Shown: positions 44,837 through 57,480, counted from the stretch's first letter. The stretch: 64,000 bases of DNA from Endomychus coccineus (GCA_958510875.1 OY294069.1:6271205-6335204), one strand, 5' to 3'. Program-made: numbers and translations. The notes: generated by a model from the letters alone, not told the origin.

Positions 44837-45904
44837 AGAAAGGTCAATGTTTATTTAACCAGCATTCGAACCCCGGGCGGAACCATGGGGGTTATGGGGC
44901 CATACCATCCTTTGGGTTAGTTTTACTACAGATTTTTCATAAGTTCTTTAGGAAGAAATAGAATAAGTGAAAACTTCTACCTATATGAAAGTTAACACAG
45001 TACGGGCAAATTAGCTTATAAACACCAGGTTTGCTATATTTATTGGCAGAGCTCGGTTTGTCGTTTGAAATTGGCGTGATAAGATGTTAGCAATGTTTTC
45101 GTGATAGTGCCACAATCGAAAATCCCATTTGACTTTGTGACGCTTGTTAAACATTATGGAGACTCTTCACCATCGATTTTTTCCCCTAAAATATTTGTCA
45201 ATTACGAACGACCGGAATGAGTGCGACTTAAAATGGTATTGTACTGATTGCTTGTAATATTATCCTCTACATATTGGATTAAATATTGTTCATTACAACC
45301 TGCACGTAAATTGCCGTTGGAACGGGAAAATACAGAACTAATTTTAGTACTATATTGGAATGTACATTTCTGATTCATCCCAATGATAAAAATGACAATA
45401 TATTTCTCTCATCCCATTGTACCGAATCAGAACTGGAAATTGACTTTACGTATGAATGAGATGCTCCGATTGAGCTATTGAAAATAGAAGAGAAATATTT
45501 TATTCGTTTCCAATAATACGAGATGTCGAGCTTGTAATGAGTTCGATCTCGAATAACATGGACCAGCCGGGAGAAATAACATATGAAAAGGAGAATATGA
45601 TGTATTTTAAGAACCAATGCGATCTGCTCATTTCATTCCCTTACCCTTGAGAAATAAATCATGCAACCAAATTGGAGAAAATCAAATTTTGTGTAGTAAT
45701 AATAATACATCTTTATTCTTTATTCGATCCAATGTTAATGGAGCACTGTAAGGTGCAATAATCCATGAGAACTGATATATTCTGGTTTTCAGATAGATTT
45801 TGCATCATTATCAGACTATTACAGGCGGTATCTTCAGATGTTTGTAGAGCGAATGGCCAAATTATCAAAAGTTTACAAAAAAAATGCAACGTATGAGGGT
45901 GAAA
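44837..45904. other. No recognisable gene
   Basis: AT-rich. A tRNA-B-box-like GCATTCGAACCCCGG lies near 44861 but without the rest of a tRNA. The minus ORFs 45375-45617 and 45713-45907 show no motif. Confidence 0.35.
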
Positions 45905-46060
45905 CATTCAGTGTCCCCAGGTTCGCACGTTGGGGTTTTCCAGGCTAAGGTGTGTGTTTCTCGAACCTGTGCCCTGGAGAACCTGACACTAAACAACGAG
46001 GTAGGCGGATTTATATCTGCACCAGCAGTCGAGAGGCCCTGACTTAGCTTCGCTCCCATA
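45905..46060 (+). pseudogene. Family Y LINE, small RNase H piece
   Basis: The plus strand reads VFQAKVCVSRTCALENLTLN and then, shifted, RIYICTSSREALT. It is collinear with 19355-19500 of the Y copy (VSQAEVYTTDL, LYLH.Q). Only about 150 bp are recognisable. Confidence 0.6.
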
Positions 46061-46281
46061 GGTCATGATCTGGTTTGCAGTGCAGGGATGTCCTGGCCTG
46101 TAAAGTTAAATGTATTCCCGTTACTTTCATTAGATATTTATGCTGTTTTAAACATGTTGTCCATCCAGTGATGGTTTATTGGCTTAATAACTTGAAATTT
46201 CAAATGGGTCACCCAGTACTGAAATTTCAAAATTTCTTAGTAATTTGGATATTCACACTTAACCAAGTTTATCAAAAATAA

Positions 46282-46600
46282 TGAAGATACATTATCCGAT
46301 AGAGACAAATGTGGGGTTTACAAGCTGACATGTGAGTCGTGCCCTATGATATATATTGGTCAGACGGGAAGGACCTTCGAAAAATGAATCAAAGAACGTA
46401 GACGTAGCTTCAATGCTTATTAGTCGGATTCAACCTTTGCAACATTTTATTATAGAAAACTATAGCTTTGATGATAATTTCAAGATTTTATACATTCAGA
46501 ATAAAAGCAATAAACTGAATTTGCTTGAAAGCCTAGAAATCAATAAATATAAGATGTCCGATATCCTATTGAATGATCAATGAATACTTAATAATTCTCC
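46282..46600 (+). pseudogene. Penelope-like element, GIY-YIG endonuclease C-terminus (second family)
   Basis: 46282-46380 reads DRDKCGVYKLTCESCPMIYI then GQTGRTFEK and a stop, a very clear GIY-YIG core (GVY...YIGQTGR) preceded by a CxxC pair as in Penelope endonucleases. After a shift, the ORF 46356-46583 continues with FIIENYSFDDNFKILYIQNK and LNLLESLEINKYKMSDILLN. The catalytic Tyr, Gly and Arg positions are kept, but an in-frame stop and a frameshift break it. The sequence differs from the PLE tails at 8085-17275, so it is a separate family. Confidence 0.85.
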
Positions 46601-48789
46601 CTAGTTGAATTTGAATAATTAGATTTTCCGTTTGTCGCCAGTTTATCGTTAATCCTTCAAGAGGTTCAACCCAATTAGGTAAAATTCCATCTATCCTAGG
46701 ATTGTCATTGAAGTAATATGTTAGGTAGCTCTTTTGTGTTAACTTAGTACCTTGTAATATGTTACTATGTCTATAGTCATATTTAATCATTAAAATAGTG
46801 AAAATAAATACTTCTTTCATTTGCTCGACACTAAAAATCCATAAGACTAGTTGAATTAAATTTTACTATATAAATTAAAATGATCCAATGATCAATATTG
46901 TTTATCAGAGATCACGTTTATTTGTTCACGAGTAATGGCGATGAGCATCTCTACGTAACAAGACACAACGACAACGTATGTGTGGAAAAATAACTATAGC
47001 TAGCTACTGTTGAAAAAAATTTCGAACTTTCAATTATAAAAACAATTAATATGTTTTCACTTTTACATTTTGAGATTTTATATTTCCATTTAGGTGTCCA
47101 TTAACTCTTATCGTATTATATTGACGCGTACGAAACCCTTGTTGGGTAATTCAAATGGGTTTATAAACTCCGACGAAAATGAAGGTAGACACGATTTTTT
47201 TCTATTCCACTCCGTTCCATTATTACCTCGACTATGATATTCAGACAGTGGGGTGAAAAAGAATATATTCCAGCTGTACATAAATGAGAATAAAAACGTA
47301 GAGCTGCCTCATCATGAAATTTAATTTAACTACGTCTGCCATTACGTATCATTTTTAACATTCGATTCTCAATGAAATAGTGTGTTTAAAAATCCAGCAT
47401 ATATAGTATTCTCCAGAAGAAGTTTAGATATTGACTATAAACTCTTTATGTACTGTTCAATATATGAGCAGAGTTATGTATTTTTGATGTCGCTATCAGA
47501 CCTATAGACCATTAAAACTTTTATTCTCCCAGACATGTTTCAAAACTTACTGTCGGAGGTGATGTGTTTCAAAACTTTCTGTTCAATTTTATTTACAAAC
47601 GAAAAACAAACCGATGCCTGCATAGGAATTCACATAAATAAATTTCGATAAAATAAATAATTTCTCAATTTAGACCCTGGATTATTTCTCTAATTTTATT
47701 AGTTAAGCATAATAAGTTATATTTGATAATATATCGAAATGCATATTTTATGTACAAGTTCTAGGTGTTTCTAAATATATACCATATTATTGAAGTTCAT
47801 GTTAAGTTCGACATAACCAAAATCACATCAAATTTCTCAATCATTTTCAAGTAATAAGAAATAACCCACTGTGTGCTGTTTTCTACAACATTGTAAATAT
47901 TCGATACTTGATGTATATGATTCTGCTTCTTAAATATACGCTGAAAAACATCATCTGGTTAACGGGAACAATATTTTGCACCTCTGATAAACATTTTAGT
48001 TAGTTTGTTCCCTGTATGTGACAAAGGTGTTGAATAACCGAGTAAAGTTCGCAAGCATCAGCGAACGATGATAATGTATAATTATCACGTTCAATCATCT
48101 TGAAAAATTTATTATAATTAAACGTCAGTTCAAAATTATAGTTTCTCAGTTCGAAATCCCTTAGAGCAAAATATTTACCTGACGTAAATTCGAATTGTTC
48201 TATGGCGGAAACGTGTGATAACGAAGTTTCATTCAATTCGAAGGGATGAGATGGTGCGTTCTAAAATGGGAGATTCGAAAGTTCTAAATTATAATATTAA
48301 TATCTAGCTAGAATCGATATGATGAATAAGCTATGAATAGGGGAAATTACTTGGTAACTCATAATTAACTTGCTTAGATGTTGATTTGTCCAAACGTTAC
48401 ATCCTGACAACTGGATATTTATCCCTTGGATTTTCAGAGGACCTATTCCCTCTACTTTCCTTTTGATGTTTCATAAGGCTTAGCGTGAGTTTGTGACTGC
48501 TTCGGTTGAAGCGTGTGAGTTTCCGGTAATTGAGTAACTTTTGATCCAATTCTGTGCACTGATATCTATGTACCAATCAAGGTATAGCAGTAATTGTGTA
48601 CCATATTTAAGTTTTAGGCTTCATATTGTATTGAATTAATTACATATATGTCAATCTGTTATATCATTTCTATAGATTCTTCATATGAGATTGAGAAACA
48701 TTGAATTTGCAGAGTAAATTCCCAAACGATAAATGTATATATTGAACTTGACACATTCTCCTATGGCGTGAATCTCCGCTCGGAAATTG
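46601..48789. other. No recognisable gene
   Basis: 2.2 kb of AT-rich DNA. The minus ORFs 46566-46820 and 48000-48236 have no recognisable motif. Confidence 0.35.
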
Positions 48790-49600
48790 CTTGGGTATGT
48801 GACTAAGCTTTGAGAGTATTCTTTCAGGCCCCTATGTTAATTCCTTCTGTTGAATCTCTGTGCCCGCCCCCTGAGCTTCATGATCTACGGTTTTTCCCTC
48901 GTTTCTTCAGGTATAAGTCCTTCTTTGAGGTAGCGCAGGTACCATCTGACACCAGCTCCACTGAATCCACGCCTCAACTGATCTTCTCTACCGCCGAGAA
49001 CTCCCCGTGTGGGAGCAGAGAATGAAAATGCTCCCTTCTGTTCCCCTGCTTTCTTCTCCACCATCATTCCTTTCTTATGAGGTACTCTCACAAGAGAGGA
49101 TGGAAGTTTTTTTTGTGGATGGAGGTCATGCTCCGTAATGATTGTGGTTGTTTTTCCCCTTCATCCATAGTTGAACCCCCGAGTAGCAGGGGTACTAGAA
49201 GGTCGACTCCTACAAAACCTCACGTGCAGGACCAAGATGATTTAAACTGGAGGCCCCAGGTCTCCAGAGTCCGCATATTCACGATAAAGATTCCCCACAC
49301 AGCCATCGGCCTATGCTGTTTCACCTTGGCTTTGAAGGATTTTTGATGGGGTTCCCACCACTTGAGTCGGTTAAGGCAAGTCCCCATTTCCAGTGATTAC
49401 TGAACCCATACTGGGTATGTATCAGGCAGGTTTCCACGGTGTATTGACTGATAGCTTTGGGATTCATGTGTCAACAAGGTGCAATGCCATATGACTCTCG
49501 GTGCATGGCCATAAAAATCCCGTTTGAGCTGTCCTTGGTTTCACTATCTCTCCCTGTCTCGACAGGTTCAAGGAGAGGCCTTAGGAGAGTATTGGACACT
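48790..49600 (-). pseudogene. Probable retroelement 5' region with gag-like ORF1 start
   Basis: A GC-richer block. The minus-strand ORF 49091-48885 reads GVLGGREDQLRRGFSGAGVR and WYLRYLKEGLIPEETREKP, which resembles the LSGA.RRR...L..G.SPEEA segment found near the start of many insect non-LTR ORF1/gag-like proteins. About 400 bp upstream (49100-49600 on the minus strand) has a leader-like composition without ORFs. Stops occur on both sides. Family Y could be its source, but nothing links them directly. A degraded host exon is an alternative. Confidence 0.4.
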
Positions 49601-49929
49601 TGAATCAATTTCTATTCACCGCAGAGGAATCTGATCTGATACATCCGATCATTGAAAATTCCTTTATCGAAAACGAATTCCTTACCTATTTCCGGATTCA
49701 ATTTCCAGGGTAACCTGCCCAAAAATAAACTTCTGAAAATAGATCAACCTTTCACAATTCTCAAGAACAATTACCGAATAAAATATGAAAACAGATCCTG
49801 TATTTTCCTAAGCATGATTGATGACTTACGAAAATGGGAATGTTAAATTACAATGATGTCTGACTTGATTGTTACTTACGGTCGTAGAACTTGGAGCGCA
49901 TCGAGTTCTAGTTTTTCATTACGCTTGCA

Positions 49930-50230
49930 ACATTACTATGTTGTTATTGTTATCACTTTTATTTGTAACTTCCGTTCCTCGAGTTTCAACGTTATTACGC
50001 CATCTGCAGATACAATTGAAATACATAATTTCAACTATTAATATACTTATAGGTAGGTAGCGAAGTATTACTGTGGTCGGACATTCATGAACTTAGTGGA
50101 TTATCATTATAGGATTACATGTATGTTTTTACATATTACGAATGACGAAGTGCTATTACCAGTATTAGGGTATAGATGGTAATTAGGACAATAACTCCTG
50201 GAATAAATACATCACATAAGTGAATAAATT
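49930..50230 (-). repeat. Dispersed repeat, partner of 7830-8070
   Basis: Shares ordered words with 7830-8070 (TCACTTTTATTTGTA, ATTACGCCATCT, CATTCATGAACTT, TATAGGATTACATG). On the minus strand it has CTGCAGATGGCGTAATAACG then TTGAAACTCGAG, a core-like, stem-like and GAAA-like order reminiscent of a decayed hammerhead motif. Confidence 0.5.
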
Positions 50231-50264
50231 GGGTCTGTTTGATTATTAAGAAGTTTTTGTGTTT

Positions 50265-50315
50265 GTGAATTTCCAAAGATTCCAGAAAGCTCAGTTTCGA
50301 GCCTTCATCAGCAGC
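50265..50315 (-). repeat. Hammerhead-core-like word (weak)
   Basis: The minus strand reads GCTGCTGATGAAGGCTCGAAA followed by CTGAG. CTGATGA and GAAA are both present but the intervening 6 nt cannot form a proper stem II, and no matching stem I is seen. It may be a decayed Penelope-type motif or chance. Confidence 0.25.
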
Positions 50316-51579
50316 TATTCAGGGGGAGAAATCTATTCACATTTGACAGTTCACATTTTTTATTTTTGTATTAGCATTATGTGTTTTTTTAAATTTAATT
50401 TATACCAATATTACAAAAGAACATATTGAAAGTATCAGCAATTTCTTTATGATTTGTATACTCAATTATTTTTCCTGTAGTATTTATTATATCACCTATG
50501 AGGGTGATTATTTCTTAATTATAACATTAACAATGTATGTAAATAACTCACTGTGGATTTTTTCATATTGTTATATAAAAATCCAAGTGTAAAAATATTT
50601 GTTTCGAATTATAATTTATCGTTACGTAACTCATTAACCCTCCTATTCCTTCGCAATGTACATCTAAAACTTATGTCCATGCTTTGTGCAGTATAGTGGT
50701 TGCAAATGTTATGTGATTTACATAATTTTTCATACAGTCAAGTTTAATTCCATACATTCAGCTGTTCTGTCCAGTTTCAAAGTTGGCTGACGAGCCAGGT
50801 CGTGTCAAGTTAAATCTCAATTGTTGAACCGTACGTCGTGTGTTGGAGACATGTTGCTATGCTATTAGTTATCATTCCATCATATTAAGTTTTAGGATGG
50901 ATGGGCTCTGTTAGCTCTTTCACGGCCCAATCGAATGTTTCAATGTGACTTTTTTCGGTTCAACAGATCCTGTTCATCTTAAATAGACTGTGGACAGTAC
51001 AGATACGCTACATACTAAAATTTAATAACGTTTCAATATCACTAGGATTACATCAACTGTTGTTTAATATCATTACAATATGTAGAAATCTGAGGGTGAG
51101 GTGAATATAATAAAGCAATAGCTCCACAACTGAACATGTGAAACTTATATATGTGAAATGGATATGAGCAAGAGCATTATAAATAAAATCTCGAGACAGT
51201 ACGATGATGAAAGGGTTTGTTTGAAAATGAAACGTTATGAATATCTCGGTATTTACATAACTCATAGCTGGAAAATGTGTCTAAAAGAGGCTGATGTAGA
51301 CTGGTAGCTAAATCTTCTCCAGAAGCCAAATATAGTAGACGTCGTTGATGCACATGTTATTGCTTACGTTATTCTACAGGGACAGTTTTAAGTTGATCAA
51401 TAATTTGCATTCCTATTTTCGTTTATGTTTAGCGATTAGCTTATTGATCGAAGATTTGTCCTAACCACAGCTATTTGAAGGAAGTTTCTGAACTTCGTTA
51501 AGTGATCCAGGAACGAGAGCTATTTCATATTTAAATGGTATAGCTGAATCCGTCGGAATATACTGTTATGATTTCATTT
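50316..51579. other. No recognisable gene; repeat Z piece at 50755-50880
   Basis: 50755-50830 (CAGCTGTTCTGTCCAGTT, then GGCTGACGAGCCAGG) resembles the segments at 57835-57915 and 60050-60140, a dispersed repeat here called Z. Otherwise featureless. Confidence 0.35.
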
Positions 51580-53370
51580 CATAAACAATAAAAATTTAAA
51601 AATAATAACTTACCGAACTTTGAAAATCAGAAAAGATCAATAAAAAGATATTATGTGGAATTAAAAACAATAGTAAAAGCTAAATAATAGTTAGGATATT
51701 AAAATTAACAATGTGAAACATAATAAGCAACAATGTAATAGAATAAGAAGTGTTAAACAAGAACTTCAGTGAAAGTGAAGAAACGTACTGTGTAACGAAG
51801 GCAGAAATCATAATTAAAGTGATTACGAAACTATCATGAGATAGTACAAAACATTGAAGAATGTTATAGATATAAGTTAGGATTAGTAAATTTGAGTTAT
51901 GTAATATTAAAAGAATGTTATTGATATAGAATAGTATGTATCAGATTTAAGAATAAGTAACTGTCAATAAAACCATAAATATGGGAATAATCATATTAAT
52001 AATAACCCAATCATAGGTTATATTATACCAAAGTGTGTGGAAAAATGTAGGCAATATTAATTTAAAAAGAAGGAATCACTATCAATTAAAATAAGTTGAA
52101 AATCTCCAATAATTCAAAAATTATAGAATACTAAATTCTGATTGGTTGAGACGAATTCCTAGTGTCAGGCTGGTAACAATCAGATACTTCTGTCAGTTCA
52201 CAACAATTAACTTGGCATTCTTGATATGAAAAGAAAGCATCTGATAGGTGGAAAATGACATCAAGTAGCGTCGGTTTTGGAGGCCTATAAAAGGATCTGA
52301 AAGACAAGCCAAGTTAGTTTGCAAATAATATCTGAAGGGTCAAGAACTCTAGCAACTCAACAAATTTCTAACCTAAGTTTATCAAAATAAACATCGGTGA
52401 ACTCAAGTGTTCCAAACTTCGATAAGTTCCAAGTAACAGAAGTTAATAAGAGTTTGCATTAATATCTAAGCAGAGACTGTGCTTCTCTGGCAACTCACAA
52501 ATTTCTAACCTAAGTTTATCAAAATGAACATCGGTGAACTCAAATGTTCCAAACTTCGATAAGTTCCAAGTAACCGAAGTTAGTAAATTATTATTAAAAA
52601 TCAAGAAGTGTTCCAAGTGTCTGAACAAAGTAAAAGGTTGTAATAACCTCCAATTTATAAGAAGTATCCAACGATTACCATTCTTCGATATAATTCCAAT
52701 AAAGCATCGAAAAGTTTTATATCTTATCTAAAAGAATAAAACAAAGTATTTTCAACAGTTCCTGATTCTCAAGAAGAAGTAACCAAAATTAGTTACCTGT
52801 GATTATCGTGATATAGCAGAGTATTGTGTTAAAGTGAATCAACGAAATTAAATAGAAGTAAATTGAACATTGCCAACATTATTAAACACACTATTGGATA
52901 TTAACTAAACGTAAGTTTGTTTATAATTTCTACATCATTGTATTATCTGTAAAGCAAAAGGAAGATTGTTGATTATAACAGTATAAACAAATATTAGTTG
53001 TAAAATTGATTTTTAGGTTATATCATAGATCTTGTGAAACATAAAATTTATTTACCCGAGATAAAAAAAGAGTCATAGAAATTAAATATTGTGAAATTCA
53101 AAGAGCATTGTGTTTAATTCCATATAAATAATTCTATAGATAAACTTCAAGTTAAAAAGTTAATAAACTAAATAGAAACAAACATTAATTCCAAATAAAA
53201 ATCAAATTAAAAAAGATAAAAGCTAGCCGGTAGAATTCAAAACATTGAAATATTCAAATCAATATTCAAATTAATTCAAATCATAATTAAAGAATAAAAC
53301 TCATCATAAGAGTTTTTATATCAATTGTCACCACAACGTGGGGCAATTTAAATAAATCAAAAGAGTTTTC
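51580..53370 (+). repeat. A-rich region with LTR-like signals
   Basis: The plus strand is markedly A-rich. TATAAAAGG lies at 52286-52294, a possible start region about 30 bp downstream, AATAAA at 52698-52703 and 52735-52740, and an ACAACGTGGGGC word at 53333-53344 that resembles the primer-binding region following some retrotransposon LTRs. No gag or pol follows. A solo LTR with leader is possible. An ordinary AT-rich promoter region of a non-coding repeat is the alternative. Confidence 0.3.
52352..52590 (+). repeat. 137-bp direct duplication
   Basis: AAATTTCTAACCTAAGTTTA followed by TCAAAATAAACATCGGTGAA and GATAAGTTCCAAGTAAC starts at 52362 and recurs 137 bp later at 52499 with few differences. 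About 97 bp match. It sits just downstream of the TATA-like box at 52286. Confidence 0.9.
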
Positions 53371-54329
53371 TTAATAATACCTATTTGTTTGAGTGGATTT
53401 TCTGTATATGTCGAATTCCAAATGGTAACCATATTTCATGATGTTGATGTCAAGGAAGGAAGCTGGTTACTTGTTACTATCTCTACAGTGAAATTTAGTT
53501 ATTCAAATTGGCTATTAGGCGTGTTCAGAGAGCCATATAAATCGGAATCTTCACTTATAATGTCGTAATACTTTATTGAATAGCTTCGGCATCAAGAATG
53601 TGTATATTCATTTTCAACTTATGAAGTTATGGAAGTAAAACTACTAATTCACTAAATGAACAATGAATGTTTTTATTAACCACTACTGCTTACATATGTT
53701 TCAACACACAGTGTCGTCATCTGAGCTGAGTTATAAGCTTCTACCCTCTTGTTGACATTAGTCGAGGTATAGAGAATGTGAATATGTGGCTTCAAGATGC
53801 CACCTCCATTAAAGACATCACAATTCATAAATCATAGAGATGACCAACAGGAAAACGACAGTTTATCATTGATATCATGTCAGCCCGTACATTATAGCAC
53901 TTAAATTTACTAGACACACCACTCAGACCTAGTAATATGGCTATTCTATTCGTTCCATGGATAATCTCCCTTCCACACTTCATATTCATATGAGAAATTA
54001 AGTCAATACGTCTAAGTTATGTAAATTTATACTTTCTATTGTCTTCTTGCTCCAATGCTCACATTCAAAGATGTGCTGAGGTTATAGACCAGATTTTACA
54101 TTCATAAGCCACAGTTAAATCTCACTTTAAAGCGTCAATTCAGAACTATTCTGCATAAAATGAATATGTAATAAGTGACAGAAACGAATTTGAATATCTG
54201 AATTCGATATATAACTTGTGAGTAAATAGGAATCTCTAACTCGCTGATATATCAATTATGTGAGAATACACCCCTAAAATATGAATAAGTTTATAGGAAT
54301 AGTTACACTCCACATCATAATAGGATGGA
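53371..54329. other. No recognisable gene
   Basis: AT-rich, no motif. Confidence 0.35.
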
Positions 54330-54625
54330 TTGTGGGATCCGGCTTCCTGTAGAAAATACTTGAGTTTTGGTTGCCTTGAACCTTACTAGATTATCATATT
54401 CTCATTTCAAATTTCTGGTGAGTTCACCATTCATCGCATGGACTGTATCTTGATCCTCATGCTTCATTGGATGATATAGGGCTCCTGATGAAAAAGCAGT
54501 ATGAAGTACAATGCTATGGACGGAACAGGTGATCACTTCTAACATATCGTTCATAGGAAACATAAACAAATGGTGCCAAGACAGATCCCTGTGAAACATC
54601 AACGCTAATAGATATTGTATCAGAG
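54330..54625 (-). pseudogene. Family X LINE, RT YADD-flanking piece
   Basis: The minus strand reads FHRDLSWHHLFMFPMNDMLE and VITCSVHSIVLHTAFSSGAL then YHPMKHEDQDTVHAMNGEL, which parallels 23433-23158 (ALEPTLFMPQIDDLLEVTTC, TLHTASSFRAPIPS). The ADD motif is deleted here. 300 bp survive. Confidence 0.72.
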
Positions 54626-56608
54626 GAGACTCAGTGTTAAAGCACTATTCAAAATAGTAAAGCCAAACGAATCTAGGGAATTTCATATCATTGATTTTAT
54701 AGATGCCTGAAAGATAACATGGGCAAAAAACTTCTTTACTTTTTGTGAATTACTACAAAATTATCTGAATTCATGTTATTTGGAAGAAGTATTCTGAAAT
54801 TTACTACCGTAGCCAGCGCAGACGCAAAAGCTGTGATAAATGAAGTGTGTTTAGAAAATGGTTTTTGTAAGAAAACTACCAATTACTAAGGTGGTTAAAC
54901 CACAACCATATACAATAATTATTATTTAATATAATTAGCAATATACGTATATGGGCAGTGTCTTTTATATGATATCAGCACAAAGTATTTGTTTTGCAGA
55001 AAACTAATATTTTGGAACACTTTTCTTCTTCTTATAGGTAGATGTCACTCAACCACATACAATCTGTGAGTCACATAATTTTCAAATAAACTATAGATAT
55101 TTTTCAATAATATATAGATGTGGTGCAGTAAGTCAATGCAATTCTCGTCTCAGTACTGTTACAACTATTTCTCAAAACTAATGTTTTTCCCAGGAGACAG
55201 ATCTACAAGGAAAAAGTGCTGATTTTCATCCTCCCAATACTCACAATCTATCATATTCATAAGTGATCCACTTCGCTCCCTCTTATTCATCCTAATATAG
55301 AATAACAGTTACTCCCCTAGCAATGCAATGACAAAGAACATATTCATGGATATAGCAAAATATCACGAATATACAATTATCATCCGACTGAAAATTGATT
55401 GATTGATGGAAGGAAGGTTTCGACAACTTCAGGATGTAGTGTAATCCACTATGACTCGGTATTCAACCAGAAATATTCTTCCAGAATTCTCTGTTGTTTT
55501 CGTACATACAGAGCCGGCTTCAAAATCTTTTCATTACAAAACCTTTTCTGAAACGCCTCACATTTTTTTTCTGGCCACGTAAAATTCCAAAATAGTTTCT
55601 TAAATGTGGTTGTTGTTGATTGTATTCCGTGGTGGCAACATCAAATTCTCTATTTTTTTCATATTTAGCTTCTGTTAAGAATGCAAAGATTCGAACAAAT
55701 ATTTGCGAATGAAATGTTATGAAAGTAACGTATTTATAGGGTGCAGAAGGCCTTGACCTAGGCAGAAAGGGAGCTCACCTGTTCTGCCTACATTAATAAT
55801 GATAAAATATTGACCCCAATTACTAGAGTAAAATATAACCAGTTTCCGAACGTATTTTCCTTCCGTAAGCTCATATGGAGTGAAGATCTCATTAAAATTC
55901 CCTCAAGCAATATTTCCATATAGTATAGCCTAATATATGAACTGTACATAATCCTCACACTATTTACCTTGTTGATAACTCGGATATTCGATTACGTATA
56001 ATTGTATTAATTAAATCTTAATAATGAGATAATTTCATATCAGAGTCTCATTCAATAAATTCAGCAACAATCTTGAGGGTCTTCTTAATTTCAACAAGTC
56101 TTGAAGAAACTTTCTATCATTGATATTAAAACAACGAATTTCCTACTATTTCAGGTAATGCTATTACTTACGAACAGTTTTTACACTATACGTTATATTC
56201 ATATAAAGAAACTGTAACAATGATGGAATCCGCTTCTAATTCGGTAAGGGAGTGTTCTCAAACATTTCAGAAACATCATCAGGAGCAAATTTTATCAAAT
56301 TTCAGGAGACAAACTAGGTCTTTGTTGTTTATCAACACATCTGTTTAAATATTTCTCTGTCAGTATGGAATAAGTGGAAGAAATAAATGTGAATAAATGT
56401 ATTCATGTTCATACATAATAGATATTAGGATTTACACTCTCCGATGAATATCTACAACCAATCTGGTTATAAAACAATGGAGAATTCATAATCATAAGTC
56501 ACTCTGACGTCTGATATTAGTTTGTGGTTAGGTTAGCACTTTTTATCACTCTTGATATCGACTAACAGTGAGGCCGCATGGGAAGTTACACTTTGAAAAT
56601 GCGCAAAC
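54626..56608. other. No recognisable gene
   Basis: AT-rich. CAGAGCCGGCTTCAAAATC near 55510 resembles a hAT-type terminus but has no partner that I can find. 56340-56460 resembles the right half of repeat Z (compare 59772-59870 and 60175-60290). Confidence 0.35.
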
Positions 56609-56633
56609 TATAGGGATCTGAAATGATGGTTAG

Positions 56634-57480
56634 GTACCTGCTTTACCATTCCAGTATGGCGGACGAGTTGTCACATTATTTGTTTACGTACATATAAAGC
56701 AATGCGTATATCTTGATTTTGTTTCTAATTTAAGAGGTGAGGATCACAAAATAGAAGGCCAAATTAATAAAAATAATGGTTCTATTTTAAGCATGAAATG
56801 TTCATGCAAGGCAGGACAAGGGGGACAGTGTAAACATGTCATGGCAACATTATTATATTGCTACAAGTAAGAGGTTATGTTAACATAAAAACATCAATAT
56901 ATGGTTATTAATATTGTGATTATTATAAAGAAAATAAGAGTTACCGATTGACTGATAACATCAAAGAAGTAATAAGGAACATTTTCAGCTTACAGTCAAC
57001 CAGCAATCTGCATAGTTGGCTTGACAAATTAAATGTAGGTATGTGAAATGAACGAGTGTTTTAAAAGAATAATCCAAAGTTTAGAAGGGGATTATATTTC
57101 CATCTGTGAGGAAATTAGTTTATTATGATTTCTGGAAAAGTCATAGGAAATATTGTATAACAGGTTCCAGAGTTTACGAAATATACACTTATGCCACTAA
57201 TAAAAATGCCAATTGGAATCGAAAAAGTAATACGTACTTCAATCCGCAAGAGTTCAGGAGTAAGTGCTCAAACAGGGATTGCGAGTGAAGATAAAGCCAT
57301 AGAAAAATTCATCTCAGTTTCAACAACAGAGGTAGTCGAAGTGGGTTAAATTATTTCTACAAAAAATTATTGGCTCGCTTACTCTGCTGATGGTGTAGTT
57401 GTGGAGAATAGTAAATCCAAGTCTTTACTAGAAATAAAATGTCCTGCCTGTAAAAGGATCAGAAATGACAATTGAGGAAG
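56634..57480 (+). pseudogene. SWIM zinc finger plus YqaJ-type nuclease remnant
   Basis: The frame 56634-56871 ends LDFVSNLRGEDHKIEGQINK, then MKCSCKAGQGGQCKHVMATL and LYCYK. CSC...CKH is the CxCx(n)CxH signature of a SWIM zinc finger. A possible intron (CAA/GTAAGA at about 56868 to TTTTCAG at about 56990) precedes the ORF 57106-57288: YYDFWKSHRKYCITGSRVYE, the start of a YqaJ/lambda-exonuclease-like domain. After a frameshift, 57270-57470 reads SEDKAIEKFISVSTTEVVEV, a TAA stop at 57347, then YSADGVVVENSKSKSLLEIK with CP. The catalytic Asp (57389) and E-x-K (57431-57439) of the PD-(D/E)XK fold are intact. SWIM plus YqaJ proteins are common multicopy proteins in insects. The stop and frameshift mark this as a pseudogene. 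Confidence 0.75.

Noticed and set aside
44855..44880. GCATTCGAACCCCGG as a tRNA-like element
   Set aside because: Only a B-box-like word on one side; no A-box or arms at tRNA spacing.
55505..55530. CAGAGCCGGCTTCAAAATC as the end of a hAT element
   Set aside because: No inverted partner or 8-bp duplication found within a few kb.
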